The notes: a model not told the origin generated them from the letters alone. A stretch of DNA of 5,722 nucleotides from Bacteroidota bacterium (GCA_023386855.1 JAEWIW010000023.1:1-5722); one strand, 5' to 3'. Positions 1 through 5,722 are shown, numbered from the stretch's first letter. Made by a program: numbers and translations.

Positions 1-27
1 GTGGTGAGATCACTGATACGATAAAAT

Positions 28-59
28 AAATACGAAATACAAAATACGAAATACAAAAT
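28..59. repeat. Heptanucleotide array, family A, left copy
   Basis: Four tandem 7-bp units alternate TACGAAA and TACAAAA at 31-58. Bases 35-59 are a perfect 25-bp reverse complement of 631-655, beyond the small lipoprotein gene, so the two arrays form an inverted pair around it. The array starts right after in-frame stop codons at 22-24 and 27-29 that could end an unseen upstream gene, though too little sequence is present to call one. Short tandem heptanucleotide repeats of this style are known from intergenic regions of filamentous cyanobacteria (STRR sequences); the comparison is by form only. Confidence 0.85.
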
Positions 60-74
60 GGACGATGCGGGCAC

Positions 75-88
75 ATGATAATTATCAT
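75..88. promoter_or_regulatory. 14-bp perfect palindrome, possible operator
   Basis: ATGATAATTATCAT is its own reverse complement. It lies in the leader before the small lipoprotein and may be a protein-binding dyad. It partly resembles GATAAT/ATTATC half-sites of Fur-type operators but lacks the central base and usual length, so no regulator is assigned. In AT-rich DNA a 14-bp palindrome can also occur by chance. Confidence 0.3.
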
Positions 89-131
89 CCTTAATTATAA
101 ATAGAAGGATATGAAACACCAATTAAGGTAA

Positions 132-147
132 TTATTGCAAGCAATAA
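132..147. promoter_or_regulatory. Inverted repeat TTATTGC-AA-GCAATAA
   Basis: Two perfect 7-bp arms are separated by 2 bp. The loop is too short for a stable RNA hairpin, so a DNA-level operator is more likely than a terminator. It sits between the tiny ORF at 111-131 and the hairpin at 180-209, upstream of the lipoprotein. No regulator gene is nearby, and the role is inferred from symmetry only. Confidence 0.3.
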
Positions 148-179
148 GATTTCTCATTTAAGCAACTACAATTATAACC

Positions 180-209
180 AATCCTGCAGGAATGATCTCC
201 TGCAGGATT
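180..209. promoter_or_regulatory. Perfect 12-bp stem, 6-nt loop hairpin
   Basis: Arms 180-191 and 198-209 are perfectly complementary around the loop ATGATC. Each arm contains the self-palindrome TCCTGCAGGA, so the site is also two direct copies of a 10-bp palindrome with centres 16 bp apart. It ends about a dozen bases before the probable start of the lipoprotein signal peptide. It could be a 5'-leader hairpin, a terminator of upstream transcription (followed only by TTT, so weak), or a tandem operator. The structure is certain; the function is not. Confidence 0.6.
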
Positions 210-250
210 TCCAAACTTATATCATCAGGAAATTACTCTTCATATCAATT

Positions 251-622
251 TTGTCACTGTTTATCCTTACAGGATGCAGTCACCATGCGGTCAGGCCCAC
301 CAGAATAACCGCTGAGCTTGCCAGTCATTTAAATAACTATACACTACTCAATCCCGGCGATGAGATCAAACTCTATCGGTATGGCCGCAGGCCTGTATCG
401 GGAAAAGAAGTAGCCAATTATGAACCTGAGTATTATTTTTCTGCCCCAGGCAATAAATTTCTTCAACCCCTCACCATCAATAATGTGGTCAATGCCTACC
501 CGCACAACCCAGCATTCAAGCAACGAATAAGATCAAACTTTAAAAACGATAAGGACCTCTTGCACATTAACCCCCTAACCAAACGCTATTCCATTACCGA
601 ACTCAAATCTTCCACCCACTAA
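251..622 (+). CDS. Small predicted lipoprotein, function unknown
   Basis: The only conventional in-frame start is TTG at 251, giving 123 residues, but this is probably not the true N-terminus. The open frame upstream from codon 221 reads IIRKLLFISI and continues into LSLFILTGCS: a basic n-region, a hydrophobic core and a lipobox L-T-G-C, with the lipid-accepting Cys encoded at 275-277. From TTG the basic n-region is lost. No ATG, GTG or TTG lies between the upstream stop at 98-100 and 251, so translation starts at a rare codon (ATC 221 or 224), or the start has mutated. The mature part of about 115 residues is polar, without further membrane helices or a motif I recognise. Residues after the Cys (SHHAVRP) lack the acidic export signal described for surface lipoproteins of some Bacteroidota, so a periplasm-facing anchor is likelier. 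It stands alone between inverted family A arrays. The family is not recognised. Confidence 0.6.
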   Translation: MSLFILTGCSHHAVRPTRITAELASHLNNYTLLNPGDEIKLYRYGRRPVSGKEVANYEPEYYFSAPGNKFLQPLTINNVVNAYPHNPAFKQRIRSNFKNDKDLLHINPLTKRYSITELKSSTH

Positions 623-627
623 CCTCT

Positions 628-663
628 CGTATTTTGTATTTCGTATTTTGTATTTTGTATTTC
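628..663. repeat. Heptanucleotide array, family A, right copy (inverted)
   Basis: On the minus strand this reads as consecutive 7-bp units TACAAAA, TACAAAA, TACGAAA, TACAAAA. Bases 631-655 are the exact reverse complement of 35-59. It begins 6 bp after the lipoprotein stop codon. A degenerate continuation (TTCCGTTTTCCGTATTCC, from about 665) suggests a longer, decayed array. It shows no hairpin by itself; a fold would require pairing with the copy about 570 bp upstream. Confidence 0.85.
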
Positions 664-809
664 AATTCCGTTTTCCGTATTCCCTATAAGTATCTCCCTA
701 TATCCCCCTTAGTGTTTGCTATGCGTTTATCATTATCTCCTTCAAAAAGCTTGCTCGGATGCGATATATGTTAGAAATTTTATAGCACTTTTCCGGCCCT
801 TCATTAAAT

Positions 810-814
810 AAGGA
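810..814 (+). promoter_or_regulatory. Ribosome binding site of the histidine kinase
   Basis: AAGGA lies three bases before the ATG at 818. The spacing is short but the site supports this start, and no other start is in frame nearby. No clear Bacteroidota promoter (TTTG / TAnnTTTG) was found in 664-809; an isolated TTTG at 715-718 lacks a matching -7 element. Confidence 0.5.
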
Positions 815-817
815 AAA

Positions 818-2431
818 ATGAACCCTGGATCGGAAGCTCGTGCCGCTCTGCCAACAGAGGGCTACCAGCTAACATCTTTTTTTAATAAAACGGCATCCAT
901 ATGCCGTTACCTCGTAGTACTCATCGGGGTGGCCGGGATATTGGGTATATTGATTGACCTGCCCTACCTGCGCGCCATTATTCCAGGAACACAACCTTTA
1001 TCGTTTACCGGTTCCATATGTTTTTTGGTAGCAGGACTAGCCCTGGATGTTCCTAAAAACAGTATGGGAAGACTGGCATTATTCATCAGTGGAATATTCC
1101 TGGTCATTTCCGGCTTATTAACGCTTGCAGAATATAAGTTCAACGTCAGCATATTGTTTGATGAAATATTTCTCAAGCAACAGCGACCTTTGAACAGCGG
1201 CCGTATGTCAATTTCAGGCTCCCTGAATTTTGTACTGGTTGGTGTTTTCTTTCTTTTTAAATGGAAAAAGAAAAAGAATTATACCGAGATACCCGTGTTG
1301 ATGATTTTAATGATCGCATCAATGGTGGCCACTGCTAACCTGCTAAGAATATCCAACCAGGAATTTCATACGCGTATATTCAGTCAACCGGTAAATGCAA
1401 CGATTGGTTTCATTCTTCTTTCCACCAGTGCATTGTTCCAGCGTTCCTGCTGTGGCTTCGTCTCCACCTTTGCTTCAAAGGCGCATACGGGGAGGTCGGG
1501 CTTTATTTTGCTCAACCAGATCATTGCGATACTTGCAGTCATCACCTTCTTTCAATTTATTGGAGTAAACGCAAAATGGTATTCATTCAATGATTCCTTA
1601 CCCGTTGTGATGGTAGTGTATATGTTTGTATTCGGGCTGTTGGTAGAGAAATATACCAGGTTGCTGAATAAATATGAGCTGCAGAAAGAAATGCTTTTCC
1701 AGGAAGTTCAAAGCAAGAATGAAGAAGTAAAGACCAACCTGCGGGAACTGGCAATATATCTTCAAAATTCCAAGGAAGAAGAAAGCATGCATCTTGCAAG
1801 GGAAATTCATGACCAATTGGGACAGGAACTGGCCATCATGAAATTTCATGCGAATATTTTGCAGGAAGAATTAAATGGTAGCAGCTCGCCATCGTTAGGT
1901 ATTATTAGCAGGTACCTGGATGGTTCAATAGAACTGGTCAAAAAAATATCCACTGAATTAAGACCGCAGTTGCTGGATGATATTGGTTTAATCGAAGCTA
2001 TGCAATGGCATGCCAGCGAGGTGCAAAGAATTTTCAATATAGATATCATCACTGACATTAATGTGTCTTCCCTTCCTGCCGAGATCAATAATTCTGCAGC
2101 AGTATTCAGGATCTTCCAGGAAACCATGAACAATATAGCGAAGCATGCCAACGCTAACCAGGTGTATATACATGTATCGCAGCAGGTTGCACCCGGCATT
2201 TTAAGGATCTCTATCACTGATGATGGCATCGGCTTCGATCCGCTGAATATTAAAACCAAAAGAAAGCATGGGCTGACGGCCATGACCGAAAGGGTTATCG
2301 GCTTAAAAGGCAACTGCCAGATCATTAGTCATCCCGGCGAAGGCACCTGCGTGATCGTGGAGATCCCGCTGCACGACGATTGCCATTGGGAAGAAAATTT
2401 ACAGGAATGGATCTTTGAAGGGACCGGGTAA
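818..2431 (+). CDS. Membrane sensor histidine kinase, HisKA_3 class
   Basis: This 537-residue integral membrane kinase senses an unknown signal, autophosphorylates on His and would pass phosphate to a NarL/LuxR-type response regulator. The N-terminal half has about eight hydrophobic helices (roughly 29-48, 60-77, 85-104, 132-149, 158-176, 193-207, 229-250, 261-276). A charged coiled-coil-like linker (about 280-325) leads to the HisKA_3 dimerisation domain with the H-box REIHDQLGQEL, phospho-acceptor His331 followed by Asp332. The HATPase_c domain follows, with an N-box around Glu435, Asn439 and His443, the ATP-binding DDGIGFD at 468-474, HGL at 484-486 and GEGT at 507-510. All catalytic boxes look intact. 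There is no PAS, GAF or HAMP domain, so sensing probably lies in the membrane part, which shows an internal repeat. No response regulator is adjacent, so within this window it is an orphan. The ligand cannot be told from sequence. Confidence 0.92.
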   Translation: MNPGSEARAALPTEGYQLTSFFNKTASICRYLVVLIGVAGILGILIDLPYLRAIIPGTQPLSFTGSICFLVAGLALDVPKNSMGRLALFISGIFLVISGLLTLAEYKFNVSILFDEIFLKQQRPLNSGRMSISGSLNFVLVGVFFLFKWKKKKNYTEIPVLMILMIASMVATANLLRISNQEFHTRIFSQPVNATIGFILLSTSALFQRSCCGFVSTFASKAHTGRSGFILLNQIIAILAVITFFQFIGVNAKWYSFNDSLPVVMVVYMFVFGLLVEKYTRLLNKYELQKEMLFQEVQSKNEEVKTNLRELAIYLQNSKEEESMHLAREIHDQLGQELAIMKFHANILQEELNGSSSPSLGIISRYLDGSIELVKKISTELRPQLLDDIGLIEAMQWHASEVQRIFNIDIITDINVSSLPAEINNSAAVFRIFQETMNNIAKHANANQVYIHVSQQVAPGILRISITDDGIGFDPLNIKTKRKHGLTAMTERVIGLKGNCQIISHPGEGTCVIVEIPLHDDCHWEENLQEWIFEGTG

Positions 2432-2508
2432 AAACCAGTGATTAGTTACTAGTGATTAGTGACTAGTTAAAAATCTCACTAATCACTAATCACCAATAAC
2501 TAATCACT
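2430..2508 (-). terminator. Probable terminator of the minus-strand gene
   Basis: Read on the minus strand, the family B hairpin is followed by GG and then five T residues (2434 down to 2430), the form of an intrinsic terminator for the hydrophilic-protein gene. On the plus strand the hairpin is followed only by mixed T-rich sequence (TATTCTTCTTTC), so termination of the kinase transcript is possible but weaker. The stem is long but AT-rich. Confidence 0.4.
2435..2508. repeat. Heptanucleotide inverted repeat, family B, copy 1
   Basis: The left arm (2437-2468) is four 7-bp units of the GTGATTA type (GTGATTA, GTTACTA, GTGATTA, GTGACTA). The right arm (2477-2508) is the complementary CACTAAT series. 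The arms match at 28 of 32 positions around an 8-base loop, giving a long AT-rich hairpin. It fills the space between two convergent genes, and its last two bases lie within the stop codon of the minus-strand gene. The left side, including the leading CC (2435-2468), matches copy 2 at 29 of 34 positions in the same register. Confidence 0.9.
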
Positions 2509-2905
2509 AAATATTCTTCTTTCTTTCATCCGGCGTTCTGCTGGCTTCTTCATCCGTTTTATAGCCGGTTTCTTTTCTTTTTTCCAATTCTTCTTTCGAC
2601 AATTTAATAGGCTCTACTTTACCGGCATGCTTTGTCTTGGCCTGGATCTCTGACCGCGAAGCAGGATTATTCAGGTGCTGATCATCGCTTTTTTCTGTTG
2701 AAATATTCCCTAATCTTTCCATACGCTCATCATCTCCCATCCTGCCCTGCTGGTTCCTTTCATTTTCTTCATTACCCGTATTCATCTGCTCTCTTTCCTG
2801 CATGGCATTGTTTTCCTCTTCCCTCGACTGCTCGCGCTGGTCTTTATTGGTTGCTTTCTGGTTGCGGCTTTCATAGCTGTTATCGTTTCTTTGGTATTTC
2901 GACAT
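2507..2905 (-). CDS. Hydrophilic, probably disordered small protein
   Basis: The 132-residue product is dominated by Glu, Lys, Arg, Asn, Gln, Asp and Ser. It has no Cys, Trp or Phe and a single Val, no signal peptide and no membrane helix, so it is a cytosolic and probably largely disordered protein. The N-terminal two thirds are Asn/Gln/Glu/Arg-rich; the C-terminal third (from about 97, VEPIKLSKEELEKRKETGY) has a short stretch with helix potential. Composition recalls small hydrophilic stress proteins, but glycine is about 4.5 percent, below the usual hydrophilin cut-off, and no family is recognised. The ATG (complement of 2903-2905) has a loose GGAAAA upstream. The ORF on the other strand (2632-2907) is rich in His, Phe, Pro and Cys and looks like a shadow. 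The gene converges on the kinase and diverges from tamB; its TAG stop is supplied by the repeat hairpin. Confidence 0.7.
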   Translation of the reverse strand: MSKYQRNDNSYESRNQKATNKDQREQSREEENNAMQEREQMNTGNEENERNQQGRMGDDERMERLGNISTEKSDDQHLNNPASRSEIQAKTKHAGKVEPIKLSKEELEKRKETGYKTDEEASRTPDERKKNI

Positions 2906-2930
2906 AGTAGTTGTTTTCCAAAGAATACAA

Positions 2931-2961
2931 CAAAATACATACCCGCATTTTTAAACAGCAA
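2931..2961 (-). promoter_or_regulatory. Possible Bacteroidota-type promoter for the hydrophilic gene
   Basis: On the minus strand, TTG (2961-2959) is followed after 21 bases by TATTTTG (2937-2931), 25 bases before the start codon. The family consensus is TTTG, about 19-21 bases, then TAnnTTTG; here the -7 element is one base short. The position suits a short 5' leader. The match is imperfect and the region is AT-rich. Confidence 0.25.
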
Positions 2962-3113
2962 TTCCCCTTATCCAGCATTAAAATAGATTTAATCCCCCTT
3001 AAAACAACCGCTGAATTCTCCAAAAACCGGAGGATTTCCCCCAATGGCACAAAATTTTTCACCCCTAACCATAAACCAATTATTATGGAACATCAAGATA
3101 AGAACAGGTAGAT

Positions 3114-3189
3114 CCAGTTATTAGTTATTAGTGATTAGTGGTTAGTGAAAATGCATTTAACCCACTAATCACTTGTCACTAGTCACTAA
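3114..3189. repeat. Heptanucleotide inverted repeat, family B, copy 2
   Basis: The left arm carries units GTTATTA, GTTATTA, GTGATTA, GTGGTTA (3117-3144). The right arm is the CACTAAT series (3163-3189). The arms pair at 22 of 27 positions (3121-3147 with 3163-3189) around a loop containing the palindrome AAATGCATTT. The left side matches copy 1 at 29 of 34 positions in the same orientation. It starts two bases after the TAG at 3109-3111 and is followed by a run of seven T at 3202-3208, so it could act as a weak plus-strand terminator, although it lies just upstream of tamB. Confidence 0.88.
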
Positions 3190-3222
3190 CCCACTTGCAT
3201 ATTTTTTTCCCCAACTTAACTT

Positions 3223-5722
3223 ATGTCAGAAGCTACCCCCGAAATAAAACACCACCGCTCCATCCTGGCGAAGATTGGAAGAATATTCCTGTATATCATC
3301 GGTTCAATACTTCTCCTGGTACTGCTCGTAGTGATCCTTATCCAAACTCCACCAGTCCAGAACTTCGCCCGTAAAAAGGTGCAGTCGTACATGACCAACA
3401 AGCTGCATACCCGCTTCGAAATTGGTCATATCAATATCGGCTTTCCCAAACTCGTTGTTCTCGAGGATGTATATATCGAAGACCAAACTAAAGACACCTT
3501 ACTCTCCGGCGGCAAGATCAAGGTTGATATCAACATGCTTAAACTGATCAGCAGCCAGGTGCAGATCAAAGACATCGAACTCGTTGACCTTACTGCTAAA
3601 GTGAAACGCGTTCTACCGGATACGGTCTTCAACTTTCAATATATCATTGATGCCTTCACTCCTAAAACCACTACCCCTGCGCCCGCCGATACCAGCGCCA
3701 TGCAGATGGCCATCAATCATATTGGCCTTACACGTGTGCGCATGGTGTACAAGGATGATGTTACCGGCAGCGATATGACGGCCTATATCAAATCATTCGA
3801 AACAGTGATCGATCGATTCCAGCCCGATAAAATGCGCTACCATATTTCAACATTGAAGCTCGATGGACTCAATGCCCGCATTTACCAGTATAAACCCCTT
3901 GCAACACCGGATCCACCATCTGCAGATTTAGCCAAGGCCGCAGAACCCATTCCATTCGATTTCAAACTCGGTGATCTCAACATAAAAAATGTGAACCTCG
4001 ACTATGGCAATGATGTGTCTGCATTCTATACAAAGCTGAATGTGGGTGAGCTCTCCGCGACTCCACAGAATATATCACTCGATAAATACCTGGTAAAACT
4101 CGATGACCTGAACATGAACAATACCACGGCGATCATCCGCCTTGGAAAAGCAGAAGCAGCCAAAGTAGTGAAGCAGGAAGCCAAGGAGAAAGTGCAGGCC
4201 GAAGCAGCAGTGAACCCATGGCATTTTATGGTGAACAAGATCCGGCTGAACCATAACCATATTCAATTCGACGATGATAATAGTCCACGCACCAATAACG
4301 GTATGGACTATGCGCACCTCAATGCAAAAGACCTTACCCTTCATGTTGATGATCTTCATTTTGCGGTGGATTCCATCAGCGGAAGTATTAAACAGGGCTC
4401 TATGAAGGAACAAAGCGGTTTTGTATTGAACACGCTTGAAACCGATTTCCTCTATGCCGGTAACCAGTCGTACCTTGAAAACCTTTTAATCGAAACACCG
4501 GGCACAACACTTAAACATAAGGCCGCTATTAAATATCCTTCCATTGAATCGCTGGCCAGCAATATCGGCGCAATGCAACTGGATGTTGATGTCCAGGATA
4601 GCAAGGTACAGGTTAAAGATATCCTGGTATTCGCACCTCAACTGAAAGGATCACCCGGGTTCACCAATAGCAATGCCACATGGTATCTTGATGGTCGTAT
4701 CACCGGTAAGGTTTCCGATATGAATATCAGCCAGCTCGATCTTTCCGGACTGAATGATACCAGGGTTTCGGTACGTGGTAATATCGCCGGCATTCCGGAT
4801 ATCAAACAATTAAGGGCTAACCTGGCCATCAACGAACTGCGCACCAGCAGGCGGGATATTCAAATGCTGCTGCCTAAAGGAACCCTTCCTTCCAATATCA
4901 CGCTTCCATCGCGTATCATCACCCGGGGTTCCATAGCGGGGAATATGTCGGGCGCACGAATGAACCTTAACCTGCAAACCGATCTTGGTAATGCAGCATT
5001 GAATGGAACCATATCACATCCCGATGATCCTAAAGCCATCGGTTATGATATGCGTGTTATTACAAAGAACATTAACCTCGGCAGGATCATGCAGAACGAT
5101 TCCTTGTTCGGGATGCTCACCGCAAATGTATATGTAAAAGGAAAGGGCACTGATCCAAAGACCATGTCGGCCAATATCCGTGGCGATATCCCGGCGTTTA
5201 CCTATAACCGTTATACTTACCATAATACGAGCATCGATGCTTCGATGCGCAATCAAACCGTTGATGGTGTGATCGGCATCAAAGACCCTAATATTTCTCT
5301 TGCATTGAATGCAAGTGCAGATATCAGTGGTGAATTTCCTGCAGTAAAATTGAGGGGCACAGTAGATAGCTTACGCACACTTCCGTTGAACTTCACAACG
5401 CAGGCATTGTTCTATAAAGGCAATATCAGCGGTGATTTTGCCAGCACCAACCCGGATGACCTGAGAGGAACCCTGCTGGTAACAGAATCATTGATCAATA
5501 CCAACGGGCAGGATCTAAAACTGGATACCATTTCCCTCGAAGCTGGCAGGGCCGATACAGGAAGATACCTGGCTTTAAGAAGTGATGTAGCCAACCTCAG
5601 GCTGGCAGGCGATTATAAGCTTACCCAGATGGGATATATTTTCCAGGATGCCATCCAGCCCTATTTCACGGTGATGACCGAATATAAAAAGCAGCAGGTG
5701 GATCCGTATAATTTTAAATTTA
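3223..5722 (+). CDS. tamB: TamB/AsmA-like envelope protein, N-terminal part
   Basis: The first 833 codons run open to the window edge; Bacteroidota homologues are usually around 1,500-1,700 residues, so about half the protein, including the conserved C-terminal TamB (DUF490) domain, is missing. A basic N-terminus (1-20) precedes one membrane helix (about 21-40), then IQTPPVQNFARKK (40-52), a pattern typical of these proteins, and the LEDVYIEDQ motif (80-88) in an AsmA-like N-terminal region. The rest is mostly alternating beta-strand sequence, expected for the long hydrophobic groove that bridges inner and outer membranes. TamB-family proteins are implicated in outer-membrane protein assembly (with TamA) and phospholipid transport; which applies here is unknown. 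An Ala/Glu/Lys-rich helical stretch (about 309-329) interrupts the beta pattern just before NPWHF. The start lacks a Shine-Dalgarno site, normal in this phylum. No tamA-like gene is in view. Confidence 0.92.
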   Translation, partial: MSEATPEIKHHRSILAKIGRIFLYIIGSILLLVLLVVILIQTPPVQNFARKKVQSYMTNKLHTRFEIGHINIGFPKLVVLEDVYIEDQTKDTLLSGGKIKVDINMLKLISSQVQIKDIELVDLTAKVKRVLPDTVFNFQYIIDAFTPKTTTPAPADTSAMQMAINHIGLTRVRMVYKDDVTGSDMTAYIKSFETVIDRFQPDKMRYHISTLKLDGLNARIYQYKPLATPDPPSADLAKAAEPIPFDFKLGDLNIKNVNLDYGNDVSAFYTKLNVGELSATPQNISLDKYLVKLDDLNMNNTTAIIRLGKAEAAKVVKQEAKEKVQAEAAVNPWHFMVNKIRLNHNHIQFDDDNSPRTNNGMDYAHLNAKDLTLHVDDLHFAVDSISGSIKQGSMKEQSGFVLNTLETDFLYAGNQSYLENLLIETPGTTLKHKAAIKYPSIESLASNIGAMQLDVDVQDSKVQVKDILVFAPQLKGSPGFTNSNATWYLDGRITGKVSDMNISQLDLSGLNDTRVSVRGNIAGIPDIKQLRANLAINELRTSRRDIQMLLPKGTLPSNITLPSRIITRGSIAGNMSGARMNLNLQTDLGNAALNGTISHPDDPKAIGYDMRVITKNINLGRIMQNDSLFGMLTANVYVKGKGTDPKTMSANIRGDIPAFTYNRYTYHNTSIDASMRNQTVDGVIGIKDPNISLALNASADISGEFPAVKLRGTVDSLRTLPLNFTTQALFYKGNISGDFASTNPDDLRGTLLVTESLINTNGQDLKLDTISLEAGRADTGRYLALRSDVANLRLAGDYKLTQMGYIFQDAIQPYFTVMTEYKKQQVDPYNFKF

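Larger units (their letters stand above)
2906..3222. other. Intergenic gap with tiny ORFs and a repeat hairpin
   Basis: No convincing gene is visible in these 317 bases between the divergent hydrophilic gene and tamB. There are two very short plus-strand ORFs. One starts at ATG 3044 (26 codons, preceded by GGAGGA at 3029-3034) and ends at a TAG (3122-3124) inside the repeat. The other, ATG 3085 to TAG 3111, reads MEHQDKNR and stops just before the repeat. TGGCAC at 3045-3050 followed by TTTTTC resembles a degenerate sigma-54 -24/-12 site upstream of the second ORF. Any of these may be remnants or chance. No good promoter for tamB was found. Confidence 0.5.

Noticed and set aside
1..29. C-terminus of an upstream gene
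   Set aside because: Stops at 22-24 and 27-29 end short open frames from the left edge, but 7-8 codons cannot identify a gene or even its frame.
75..88. Fur box
   Set aside because: Only part of the GATAAT pattern is present without the central base, and no iron-related gene is adjacent; kept only as an unassigned palindrome.
28..663. CRISPR array
   Set aside because: The repeats are contiguous 7-bp units without unique spacers of regular length, and no cas gene is present.
721..774. 17-codon ORF upstream of the kinase (ATG 721)
   Set aside because: It has no ribosome binding site, no recognisable peptide and no overlap with the kinase start; it is indistinguishable from chance.
1846..2325. 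159-codon minus-strand ORF inside the kinase gene
   Set aside because: It overlaps the conserved HisKA_3 and ATPase coding sequence entirely and shows no protein features of its own.
2632..2907. 91-codon plus-strand ORF opposite the hydrophilic gene
   Set aside because: Its His/Phe/Pro/Cys-rich composition is that of the complement of Glu/Lys/Asn/Arg codons; the minus-strand frame is the better gene.
2911..3111. 66-codon plus-strand ORF starting at TTG
   Set aside because: It starts five bases from the divergent gene's start, has no ribosome binding site and no recognisable protein pattern, and lies in promoter-like AT-rich DNA.

Overview
The window reads as a chromosomal segment of a Bacteroidota bacterium, probably near the Chitinophagaceae. 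The evidence is a long TamB-type protein with the N-terminal signature usual in that phylum, weak or absent Shine-Dalgarno sites, moderate-to-low GC, and AT-rich intergenic repeats. This placement is an inference from protein style; no rRNA or other marker gene is present.

Layout from left to right: (1) positions 1-250 are a non-coding leader with an array of 7-bp units (about 31-58) and several dyads, including a perfect 12-bp hairpin at 180-209. (2) A small predicted lipoprotein lies at about 221/251-622; its lipobox is clear but its start codon is not. A second 7-bp array (628-663), in opposite orientation to the first, follows its stop, so the gene sits between perfect 25-bp inverted repeats. 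(3) A membrane-bound histidine kinase of the HisKA_3/NarL-partner class (818-2431) has about eight membrane helices and no response regulator beside it. (4) A second 7-bp repeat family forms a large hairpin (2435-2508) between the kinase and a convergent gene. (5) That minus-strand gene (2507-2905) encodes a very hydrophilic, probably disordered protein of 132 residues. (6) A 317-bp gap (2906-3222) holds only tiny ORFs and a second hairpin of the same repeat family (3114-3189). (7) The first 833 codons of a TamB/AsmA-like envelope protein run from 3223 off the right edge.

The genes do not form an operon: kinase and hydrophilic gene converge, hydrophilic gene and tamB diverge, and repeat arrays separate most units. 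A shared theme is the cell envelope (lipoprotein, membrane sensor, TamB), but a functional link is not shown. The most unusual content is the intergenic architecture: two unrelated families of heptanucleotide repeats, each in inverted pairs, placed at or within a few bases of gene ends. No CRISPR array, tRNA, rRNA, transposase or phage gene was seen.
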